Source of the DNA: Sulfitobacter sp. DFL-14
GTDB taxonomy: Bacteria > Pseudomonadota > Alphaproteobacteria > Rhodobacterales > Rhodobacteraceae
DNA length: 64,000 nt
Assembly (NCBI RefSeq): GCF_003335585.1
Contig: NZ_QBFD01000046.1
Coordinates: 1-64,000 of the forward strand
Direction of reading: 5' to 3'
The position numbers and the translations under genes are program-made. Below, one piece after another: positions 57,443-64,000 of the stretch. Below the pieces are notes generated by a model. That model was given only the letters and a program-made list of their open reading frames with translations, did no database searches and was not told the DNA's origin. The first letter of the stretch is position 1. The number at the start of each line of letters is the position of its first letter.

Positions 57443-57823
57443 GACGCATCTTTCCGCTTCGTTCGGGCCTCTGCTTTAGCGGGAAACGTGAACCGGTGCT
57501 ACCGGGTTTCGCACCCCGAAGCAGACCGAGTGGCGGTGAAAGGTTGACTTCTGCACTGCAGCACGCCATCTGGGGGTCAAGCGATGCCTTCTGCCGCGTG
57601 AGCAGTGCCGGTGCCAGTCCCCTTTGACAGATGTCGGGGCGTAAATGCAGTTCGGTTCACAAGGTCCGCCGATGTTCCCAAAATCACGCGTGGGGCCAAA
57701 CGCCGATGGACAGGTGTTGTGGCAGTCAGCCCGATACCTGCGATTCCCTTGGCGTGACCCTGCGGGCGCGTGATGCGCCCCGACGATAGGGCGTGGGCCT
57801 TGCCCGTGCCGGAAAGAATGAAG
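57443..57823. other. intergenic region between mur and the DEAD-box helicase gene
   Basis: This is the divergent promoter region, with no gene supported. It holds CTGCACTGCAG (57551-57561), a dyad that shares 12 of the 13 bases CTGCANTGCAGCA with the sites near 3795. A short GGGCGC/GCGCCC hairpin (57764-57780) lies 44 nt before the helicase start. The long leader in front of the helicase gene could be a structured 5' UTR, but I see no known riboswitch motif. Confidence 0.45.
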
Positions 57824-59149
57824 ATGAGCGATTTCGACATGATGGAGCTGCCGCCGAAACTGGTGGCGCGGCTCAAGGAAATGGGGATCACCGACCCGAC
57901 CCCGATCCAGAAACAGGCGATCCCCCATGCGCTGAACGGGCGCGACGTGATGGGCCTGGCGCAGACTGGCACCGGCAAGACGGCGGCCTTTGGCGTGCCG
58001 CTGGTGGCGCAGATGCTGGAAAACCCCCGCCGCCCGGGGCCGCGCTGCGTGCGTGCCCTGGTGCTGGCACCGACCCGTGAACTGGCCCAGCAGATCATGG
58101 TCAACCTCAAGGGCTATTGCGAGAATACGCCGCTCAAGGCGCAGATGGTGGTCGGGGGTGTCTCGATCAATCCGCAGATCAAGCGGCTGGAACGGGGCGT
58201 GGACATGCTGGTGGCGACACCGGGCCGTCTGCTGGACCTGATGGACCGCCGCGCGGTGGACCTGAGCGAGACAACCTTCCTCGTGCTGGATGAAGCGGAC
58301 CAGATGCTGGACATGGGGTTCATCCATGACCTGCGCAAGATTTCCGCCGTGATCCCGAAAGAGCGTCAGACGATGCTGTTTTCGGCCACCATGCCCAAGC
58401 TGATGAACGAGATCGCCAATTCCTATCTGGTCCGGCCGATCCGCATCGAAGTCACCCCGCCGGGCAAGGCTGCCGACAAGGTCACGCAAGAGGTCCATTT
58501 CATCGCCAAGGCGGAAAAGACCGCGCTGCTGACCGAGCTTCTGGCCAAGCACAGGGGTGAACGGGCGCTGGTCTTTGGCCGTACCAAACACGGGTCGGAA
58601 AAGCTGATGAAGACGCTGGTCAAGGCCGGTTTTGATGCGGCCTCCATCCATGGCAACAAGAGCCAGGGGCAGCGTGACCGCGCCATCGAAGGCTTCAAGG
58701 AGGGCAAGATCACCGTGCTGGTGGCCACCGATGTGGCCGCGCGCGGGCTGGATATTCCCGATGTGAAACACGTCTACAATTATGAGCTGCCCAATGTGCC
58801 CGACAATTACGTGCACCGGATCGGCCGGACCGCGCGGGCGGGCAAGGATGGCGCTGCCATCGCCTTTTGCGCGCCGGACGAGATGGGCGAGCTGAAGGCG
58901 ATCCAGAAGACCATGGGCATTTCGATCCCCGTGGCTTCGGGCCGGATCTGGGAAGCCTCCGAAATTCCCGACAAGCCCAAACAGGCTGGCGGACGTCGCC
59001 GCGGCGGCGGCGGTGGCGGCGGTCGCCCCGGTGGCGGTGGCCCGCGTGGCGGCGGTGGTGGCGGCGGTGCTGCCAAACCCGGCGGCGCAGGCCGCAACCG
59101 GCGCCGTGGTGGCGGCGGTGGCAAACCCAAGGGCCAGCACGCGGCCTGA
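57824..59149 (+). CDS. DEAD-box ATP-dependent RNA helicase
   Basis: This 441-residue helicase has the Q motif (TPIQKQAI, about 26-33), motif I AQTGTGKT (46-53), DEAD at 156-159, SAT near 187, motif V in ATDVAARGLDIPDV and motif VI HRIGRTARAG. The tail from about 388 is almost only Gly, Arg and Pro (RRRGGGGGGGRPGGGG-like), an RGG-type disordered RNA-binding extension as in cold-shock helicases of the RhlE group. ATG 57824 with GGAAAG upstream is chosen over 57770. It is followed by a strong terminator and is probably monocistronic. Confidence 0.95.
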   Translation: MSDFDMMELPPKLVARLKEMGITDPTPIQKQAIPHALNGRDVMGLAQTGTGKTAAFGVPLVAQMLENPRRPGPRCVRALVLAPTRELAQQIMVNLKGYCENTPLKAQMVVGGVSINPQIKRLERGVDMLVATPGRLLDLMDRRAVDLSETTFLVLDEADQMLDMGFIHDLRKISAVIPKERQTMLFSATMPKLMNEIANSYLVRPIRIEVTPPGKAADKVTQEVHFIAKAEKTALLTELLAKHRGERALVFGRTKHGSEKLMKTLVKAGFDAASIHGNKSQGQRDRAIEGFKEGKITVLVATDVAARGLDIPDVKHVYNYELPNVPDNYVHRIGRTARAGKDGAAIAFCAPDEMGELKAIQKTMGISIPVASGRIWEASEIPDKPKQAGGRRRGGGGGGGRPGGGGPRGGGGGGGAAKPGGAGRNRRRGGGGGKPKGQHAA

Positions 59150-59205
59150 AAAGGCCAGTGACCCCGGGGGCCGGATGCGCGGCATCTCGGAGCTGATAAG
59201 AGCAG

Positions 59206-59239
59206 GGCAGTGGAGGGATGATCCTTCCGCTGCCTTTTT
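59206..59239 (+). terminator. rho-independent terminator after the helicase gene
   Basis: Eleven consecutive pairs form between GGCAGTGGAGG and CCTTCCGCTGCC-type arms (with G-T wobbles), followed by TTTTT. It lies 57 bp after the helicase stop. Confidence 0.85.
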
Positions 59240-59331
59240 GTTGTGGCGGGGGGCTGTCGGAATTGACTGTTCCGAACGAAAGGCCTGCGCAATCCTGCGG
59301 GCCGTCCTGATTTGTTATAGGACCGGGGGCC

Positions 59332-59705
59332 TTGTCGAATGCCACGCAAAAGCGAGGCGAAACAACGGCATTTCTGATCCTTGTCGGTAGGCTATGCCAA
59401 GCAGTCGCGCGCCAAATGCCCAGCATTTCCGACCCGGACCGGACCTTCGGCACGGTGTGGGTGAAGTTTCGCAAAGCGGGACGAAGTGTGCATTCGCAAC
59501 GAAACGTCAAGCCGCGCATTGACGGGCCGTGGTGCGGCGATCTGACTGTAGTGACTGGCACTTTATGGCAACCAAGCACTTCCCAGTTATGTGTGGCACA
59601 CGACAGCAGCCAAATCGCCGTGCCGGGGGGCGGCCCGGCGATGCGCGGCGGCCTTCGGCCTTGTTCCGCGCGGGGCAGACAGAAAGGGCTCACTCCCGAC
59701 TTCCG
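59332..59705 (+). repeat. interspersed repeat family, copy B (fullest copy)
   Basis: The left half, 59332-59475, matches copies C (243-407) and D (56870-56962) without length change. The right half, 59491-59705, matches the inverted copy A (37850-38075) over long identical runs. Overlapping frames here encode 81- and 175-residue products with no domain, and the two halves do not share a frame, so this is best treated as repeat DNA. The rest of the 59240-59908 gap, about 670 bp, has no supported gene. Confidence 0.75.
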
Positions 59706-59908
59706 CTTCGCCAGCCGCGGTGGTCCGCTTTGCACGCCGCTCCTGTGCGCCAAAGCGTTTCCAGTTTTCGTTGAAACGAAGCATCGCCAATGTCCAGAGA
59801 GCGCCGGAGGCGCGGCAGGGTATTGGCGATACAACAGCAACTGCTTGATCACGCATTGACTTCCCGGTTCCGTTGACCGTTGTTGTGGCCATGGAACGCA
59901 AGGATCAT

Positions 59909-60799
59909 ATGGACCTCTTCGGGGCGGTGGCGCTGATCGTCTTTGCCCTTCACCTGGGGTTCAACCAGGTGGTGGTCAAGGTCACCGCAGGCGGGTTCAA
60001 CCCGGTGTTTTCGGCCGGTCTGCGCTCGGCGGGTGCGGTCGTGGTACTGCTGATCTGGATGAAACTGCGCGGCGTGTCGCTGCATGTCCCGCGCCGGGCG
60101 TGGTTTGGCGGTATCCTGTCGGGCCTGTTCTTTGCCTTCGAATTCATGTGCCTTTTCATCGCGCTGGACATGTCCACCGTCAGCCGCGTCTCGGTGATCC
60201 TCTATACGATGCCGGTCTGGCTGGCGATCCTGGCGCATTTCCTGTTTCCGGGCGAGGGGCTGACCCGGTTCAAGGTGCTGGGCCTGATCATGGCCGTGAC
60301 GGGCGTGGCGATTGCGCTGCTGGACAGGGATGCGGCCGGGGCCAGCTGGACCAGCGATCTGCTGGCACTGGCGGCAGCGCTCTGCTGGGCGGGGATCGTG
60401 CTTTGCGTGCGGATCACGCCGCTGTCAGAGGTGCCGCCCGCGCAGCAGCTCATGTTCCAGGTGGCGATATCCGGCCCGATCCTGCTGCTGATCGCGCCAC
60501 TGTTCGGGCCACTGATCCGTCAGATCGAGCCGGTCCATATTGCCGGCATCCTGTTCCAGATCATCGCCGTGGCCAGCTTCGGTTTCCTCGCGTGGTTTTG
60601 GCTGATGTCGATCTACCCGGCATCCTCGGTGGCCTCCTTCAGCTTTCTGTCGCCGGTGTTTTCGGTGATTCTGGGCTGGCTGCTGCTGTCGGAAGAGGTG
60701 ACCGCATCGGTCTGGGGGGCGCTGGCGCTGGTTGCTGCGGGCATCTATCTGATCAACCGCAGGCCGCGGGTGAAAAAGGCCGTCCCGCCCGCCGTGTAA
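59909..60799 (+). CDS. EamA/DMT family transporter
   Basis: This 296-residue permease has ten predicted membrane segments and the EamA repeat (first: LIVFALHLGFNQVVVKVTAG; FFAFEFMCLFIALDMSTVSR; second half from about 150). The conserved end of the first half, VSVILYTMPVWLAILAHF, is typical. The substrate is unknown. ATG 59909 has AAGG 5 nt before it, better than in-frame 59891. It follows the repeat-bearing gap and converges with selO, with 9 bp between the stops. Confidence 0.9.
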   Translation: MDLFGAVALIVFALHLGFNQVVVKVTAGGFNPVFSAGLRSAGAVVVLLIWMKLRGVSLHVPRRAWFGGILSGLFFAFEFMCLFIALDMSTVSRVSVILYTMPVWLAILAHFLFPGEGLTRFKVLGLIMAVTGVAIALLDRDAAGASWTSDLLALAAALCWAGIVLCVRITPLSEVPPAQQLMFQVAISGPILLLIAPLFGPLIRQIEPVHIAGILFQIIAVASFGFLAWFWLMSIYPASSVASFSFLSPVFSVILGWLLLSEEVTASVWGALALVAAGIYLINRRPRVKKAVPPAV

Positions 60800-60808
60800 C
60801 CGGGCGGC

Positions 60809-62221
60809 TCAGGTCCCGCAGAAGGTCGCGGGCACGATTTCGTCCTGCGCGGGGGGGCGGGCAAGCTCGGGGTCGGTTTCCTCGAACGGCGTGCAGAGCG
60901 CCTTCATCAACCGCTCAAAAGGGGCCATGTCGCCCGCAACGGCAGCTTCGATCATCTGCTCGATCCGGTGATTGCGCGGGATCACCGCCGGATTTGTGGC
61001 CTGCATCAGCGCAAGAGGTGCCGGCTCCGATGCGATGCGCTCGCGCCAGCGGGTCGCCCAGGCGTCAAAGGCCTCGCGGTCGGTAAACTGGTCGCGGGCG
61101 GTCTCTTTGCCAAGAGCGCGGAAGCTGTTGGTGAAATCCGCGCCGTCCTTCTGCATCAGCGCCAGCAGATCCTCGATCAATGCGGTGTCATCCGCCACCG
61201 GGGTGGCAATGCCGAGCTTGGCGGCGAAACGGGCGCGCCAGGCCTCTTCGATCTGCCCGGGCATCGCGTGGATCACTTCGGTGGCTTCCGCGACAGCGGC
61301 GTCCTTGTCGTCCATCTGCTGGATCAGGGCCGTTGCCAGCTGCGCCATGTTCCAGACCGCGATATTGGGCTGATTGCCATAGGCATAGCGGCCCTGCTGG
61401 TCGATGGAGCTGAACACCCGGCCCGCGTGAAAGGCATCCATGAAGGCGCAGGGGCCATAATCGATGGTTTCACCGGAAATCGCCGCATTGTCGGTGTTCA
61501 TCACCCCGTGGATGAAGCCCACGGACATCCATTGTGCAATCAGGCCGGCCTGGGCGGCACAGACCCCGCGCAGCAGGTCCATCGGGCCTTTTGCATCCGG
61601 GTAATGGCGCCGGATCGCATAGTCGGTCAGGGTCCTGAGGTTTTCGACCTCGCCCCGGTGGGCAAAGACCTGAAAGGTGCCGACGCGCAGGTGGCTGCGG
61701 GCCACGCGGGTCAGCACGGCACCGGGCAGGGCGCCCTGTTCGCGCCAGATGTCCTCGCCCGTGGCGACAGCGGCCAGCGCGCGGGTGGTGGGGATGCCAA
61801 GCGCATGCATCGCCTCGCTGACCAGATATTCCCGCAGCACCGGACCAAGCCAGGCACGGCCATCGCCCATGCGCGAATAGGGGGTGGGGCCGGAACCCTT
61901 GAGCTGGATATCGCGGCGGATGCCGTCACGGCCCAGCACCTCGCCCAGCAGGATCGCGCGGCCATCGCCAAGTTGCGGGTTGTAGGTGCCGAACTGGTGC
62001 CCGGCATAAAGCTGTGCAAGCGGTGCGGCCCCTTCCGGCAGCTGATTGCCGCTGAACACCGCCGCGCGGTCCTCGGGCGGCACGCCATCAAGACCTGTCA
62101 AATATGACATGTCATCATTGAAGGCGAGCAGCCGGGGGGCCTTGACCGGTGTCGGGTTCAACCGGCTGTAAAAGGCCTGCGGCAGGGCGGCATAGCTGTT
62201 GTCAAAGGTCAGCGGTTTCAT
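60809..62221 (-). CDS. selO: protein adenylyltransferase SelO (YdiU)
   Basis: This 470-residue pseudokinase-fold AMPylase transfers AMP to Ser/Thr/Tyr of target proteins. Family motifs are YAGHQFGTYNPQLGDGRA (about 73-90), QLKGSGPTPYSRMGDGRAWLG (about 106-126), REYLVSEAMHALG and the metal/catalytic block NTDNAAISGETIDYGPCAFMD (about 236-256). It is linked to redox homeostasis in bacteria and mitochondria. A C-terminal redox cysteine lies in the last residues (ATFCGT). The start overlaps the GNAT stop by 4 bp (ATGA), so it is translated as part of a coupled cluster. Confidence 0.95.
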   Translation of the reverse strand: MKPLTFDNSYAALPQAFYSRLNPTPVKAPRLLAFNDDMSYLTGLDGVPPEDRAAVFSGNQLPEGAAPLAQLYAGHQFGTYNPQLGDGRAILLGEVLGRDGIRRDIQLKGSGPTPYSRMGDGRAWLGPVLREYLVSEAMHALGIPTTRALAAVATGEDIWREQGALPGAVLTRVARSHLRVGTFQVFAHRGEVENLRTLTDYAIRRHYPDAKGPMDLLRGVCAAQAGLIAQWMSVGFIHGVMNTDNAAISGETIDYGPCAFMDAFHAGRVFSSIDQQGRYAYGNQPNIAVWNMAQLATALIQQMDDKDAAVAEATEVIHAMPGQIEEAWRARFAAKLGIATPVADDTALIEDLLALMQKDGADFTNSFRALGKETARDQFTDREAFDAWATRWRERIASEPAPLALMQATNPAVIPRNHRIEQMIEAAVAGDMAPFERLMKALCTPFEETDPELARPPAQDEIVPATFCGT

Positions 62222-62667
62222 AGCTTTCTCGACATGAACACATAGTTGTCACGCGGGGCGAATCCAGCGCGGCGATAAAGTTTCTTGGCCGCTTCATTGG
62301 TCTGGTCCACCTCCAGGTGGATGGCGCGCAGCCCGCCGCCCGCCAGTGCGCGCGGCAGGGCGATCAGCGCTTCGGAGGCAATGCCGCGGCCGCGCACGCC
62401 GGGGCGGATGTAAAGCTCGTCTATGATCGCATCCAACCCGCCGAATTCCACCGACCAGCCAAAGGTGATCACGATATAGCCGATGGGCGCACGCGGCGGG
62501 CCGATCAGATAGGCCGCACCATAGGGGATACCCTCCAGCAGCGGGGCGACACCGGCCCGGCGCGCCTCCTCCGTCAGTTCGATCCCTTCCTCGGCGTGAA
62601 AGGCCGCGACCAGCGCCAGCAGCTTGTCCAGATGCTCCGGCTTGCCGAGGGTGAGCGAGGCGCTCAT
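62218..62667 (-). CDS. GNAT family N-acetyltransferase
   Basis: This 149-residue acetyltransferase has the acetyl-CoA motif IDELYIRPGVRGRGIASEALIALP (about 70-93) followed by LEVDQTNEAAKKLYRRAGF. The substrate is unknown. ATG 62667 overlaps the nucleoside hydrolase stop (ATGA), and its own stop overlaps the selO start in the same way, placing it in the middle of a translationally coupled set. A longer frame up to 62871 runs through the upstream gene in another frame and is rejected. Confidence 0.9.
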   Translation of the reverse strand: MSASLTLGKPEHLDKLLALVAAFHAEEGIELTEEARRAGVAPLLEGIPYGAAYLIGPPRAPIGYIVITFGWSVEFGGLDAIIDELYIRPGVRGRGIASEALIALPRALAGGGLRAIHLEVDQTNEAAKKLYRRAGFAPRDNYVFMSRKL

Positions 62668-63605
62668 AGCCGTGCCAGACGCTCTGTCAGCAGGGCGAAG
62701 AAGCCGTCGGCGTCGATTCCGCCCATGAACATCGCATTGGGCGCGCGGTCGGTGACGCGCCACCAGTCGGCCACGGTCATGCCCATGGTCAGTTCCGATG
62801 TCACCTCGATCTCCACGTTGATGTGGCGGCCGGTAAAGAGCTCCGGTTTGATCAGATAGGCGGTGACGCAAGGGTCATGCAGCGGCGCGCCTTCGGAGCC
62901 ATATTTCTCCTTGTCGAAACGCTCGAAGAAATCGGTCATCTGCGCCACCGCAATGCCTGCAGGGGTGTTCAGCGCGCGAAAGGCATCGTTGCGCCGTTTG
63001 GTCACCAGCGCCTTATGGGTCACATCCAGCGGCATGACCACCAGCGGAACCCCTGATCTGAAAACGATATCAGCGGCTTGCGGGTCGACATAGATGTTGA
63101 ATTCCGCCGTGGGCGTGATGTTGCCCCCCTCGAAATAGCCGCCGCCCATCAGGACGATCTCCTGCACCTTTGCCACGATGTCGGGGGCCTTTTCGAAGGC
63201 CGTCGCGATGTTGGTCAGCGGCCCCAGCGGGCACAGGGTGACACTGCCGGCAGGCTCGGCGCGCAGGGTGTCGATGATGAATTCCACCGCATGGCCGTCC
63301 TGCAGCGGCATCCCGGGATCGGGCAGGTCGGGGCCGTCGAGGCCGGTCTTGCCATGCACATGTTCTGCGGTGACCAGATCGCGGCCCAGCGGGCGGTCGC
63401 AGCCCGCAAAGACCCGGACCTGCGGCTTGCCCGCCAGTTCGCAGACGATGCGTGCGTTTTTCGATGTCAGGTCCAGCGGCACATTGCCCGCGACGCAGGT
63501 GATGCCCAGCACCTCGATATCCTCCGGGCTGGCCAGCGCCAGCAGGATGGCGACGGCATCGTCCTGGCCGGGGTCCGTGTCGATGATGATCTTGCGAGGG
63601 GGCAT
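62664..63605 (-). CDS. inosine-uridine preferring nucleoside hydrolase
   Basis: This 313-residue enzyme hydrolyses ribonucleosides to base and ribose. The Ca2+-binding DTDPGQDDA (residues 9-17) is the family signature. LTNIATAFEK, VLMGGGYFEGGNITPTAEFNIYVDPQAA (about 150-178) and the late HDPCVTAYL (with the conserved Asp) complete the site. Base preference cannot be assigned. AAAGGA precedes the ATG. It heads a coupled run to the GNAT and selO genes and follows mazG, a nucleotide-pool enzyme, by 57 bp. Confidence 0.94.
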   Translation of the reverse strand: MPPRKIIIDTDPGQDDAVAILLALASPEDIEVLGITCVAGNVPLDLTSKNARIVCELAGKPQVRVFAGCDRPLGRDLVTAEHVHGKTGLDGPDLPDPGMPLQDGHAVEFIIDTLRAEPAGSVTLCPLGPLTNIATAFEKAPDIVAKVQEIVLMGGGYFEGGNITPTAEFNIYVDPQAADIVFRSGVPLVVMPLDVTHKALVTKRRNDAFRALNTPAGIAVAQMTDFFERFDKEKYGSEGAPLHDPCVTAYLIKPELFTGRHINVEIEVTSELTMGMTVADWWRVTDRAPNAMFMGGIDADGFFALLTERLARL

Positions 63606-63662
63606 GGGAAAATCCTTTTGGCTGAAATAGGGCGTTTGGTGGCGGAACGAAAGGGGGCGGGG

Positions 63663-64000
63663 TCAGGTTGCGGTTTCGCGCTCGCGGGCCTTCACCGCGT
63701 CCCAGAGCGCGTCCATCTCCTCCAGCGTGCTGTCTTCGGGGCGTTTGCCGCGCGCGGCAAGCTGCGCCTCGACGCCGGCGAAACGGCGGGTGAACTTGGC
63801 ATTTGCAGCGCGCAATGCCGCCTCGGGGTCCAGCCCCAGATGGCGGCCCAGGTTGGCCATGACAAACATCAGGTCGCCGAATTCCTCTTCGGTTTCCGCC
63901 TGGCTCAGCGTGTCGCGGGCTTCGACCAGTTCGGCGGCTTCTTCGACGATCTTGGCAATTACCTGGCCGGTGTCTGGCCAGTCGAATCCCACCCGCGCGG
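63663..64000 (-). CDS. mazG: nucleoside triphosphate pyrophosphohydrolase MazG (partial, C-terminal part)
   Basis: The last 112 residues are visible, and the frame continues past the window edge, where ARVGFDWPDTGQV is the conserved MazG internal block. EEAAELVEA and EEEFGDLMFVMANLG supply the acidic EExxE-12-28-ExxD metal motif of the second MazG domain. MazG hydrolyses NTPs to NMP and pyrophosphate and influences the stringent response. The N-terminal domain lies outside the window. A GTG at 63990-63992 within the frame is an internal valine, not the start. Confidence 0.92.
   Translation of the reverse strand, partial: ARVGFDWPDTGQVIAKIVEEAAELVEARDTLSQAETEEEFGDLMFVMANLGRHLGLDPEAALRAANAKFTRRFAGVEAQLAARGKRPEDSTLEEMDALWDAVKARERETAT

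Noticed and set aside
63663..63992. GTG at 63990-63992 as the mazG start
   Set aside because: The codon is the valine of the conserved ARVGFDWP block inside MazG. The frame stays open to the window edge.

Overview
The window looks like chromosomal sequence from a marine Rhodobacteraceae (Roseobacter-group) alphaproteobacterium. The evidence is the high GC content, the C4-type 5-aminolevulinate synthase, a TakP-type TRAP transporter, paired DUF1127 proteins, DUF2852, a Mur-type Fur regulator, Bpt, a DksA that lacks most of its zinc ligands, and three EamA permeases. Genus and species cannot be named from the sequence alone. I count about 62 protein genes, one tRNA, one 15-codon leader peptide, and no rRNA, CRISPR array, transposase or prophage.

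Layout. 0.5-7.2 kb: pirin, tRNA-Asp, EamA permease and LysR regulator tail to tail, a DUF1127 pair, an M20 peptidase and a Bcr/CflA-type MFS pump. 7.4-20.4 kb: mostly housekeeping genes, namely hemA, a RodZ-like protein and ispG, two DsbA-fold paralogues, an aminotransferase, a cell-wall pair (AmiC-type amidase and PBP1A), prfB and an amidase. 20.4-23.3 kb: a Rieske oxygenase with an XRE-type regulator and two orphan small proteins. 23.4-27.1 kb: branched-chain amino acid synthesis (ilvB and ilvH with an ltrA-like gene between them), preceded by a promoter, a leader peptide with a Leu-Val-Val-Ile-Val run and an intrinsic terminator. 27.5-32.0 kb: the TRAP transporter. 32.2-43.2 kb: bpt, RDD and DUF2852 membrane proteins, YbaK, glnE, a lipoprotein, an RlmI-like methyltransferase, a PIN protein, an M48 peptidase, a P450 and OsmC. 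43.5-47.4 kb: a MoxR-VWA (CoxE-like) module with a DUF2927 lipoprotein and a 56-residue membrane protein. 47.5-52.9 kb: dksA, a flavin monooxygenase, a cupin, GNAT, eno and an EamA permease. 53-64 kb: an AbrB-family permease, a NYN-LOTUS protein, a ProC-like reductase, a low-GC HNH-like accessory gene, mur, a DEAD-box helicase, an EamA permease and a tightly coupled mazG, nucleoside hydrolase, GNAT, selO cluster.

Most of the window is ordinary core genome, and I did not find a new multi-gene system. The most informative unexplained signals are regulatory or repetitive: the ilvB leader attenuator; four GACATGTC palindromes at an exact 14-bp period upstream of eno; a degenerate interspersed repeat family in at least four gene-free places; tandem CTGC-N3-GCAG palindromes before the DUF1127 pair; a duplicated 19-bp ATGTGAA...TTTTACAT element; and a perfect 10+10 bp palindrome upstream of osmC. 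All functional statements rest on motif reading and family knowledge. No database search was run.
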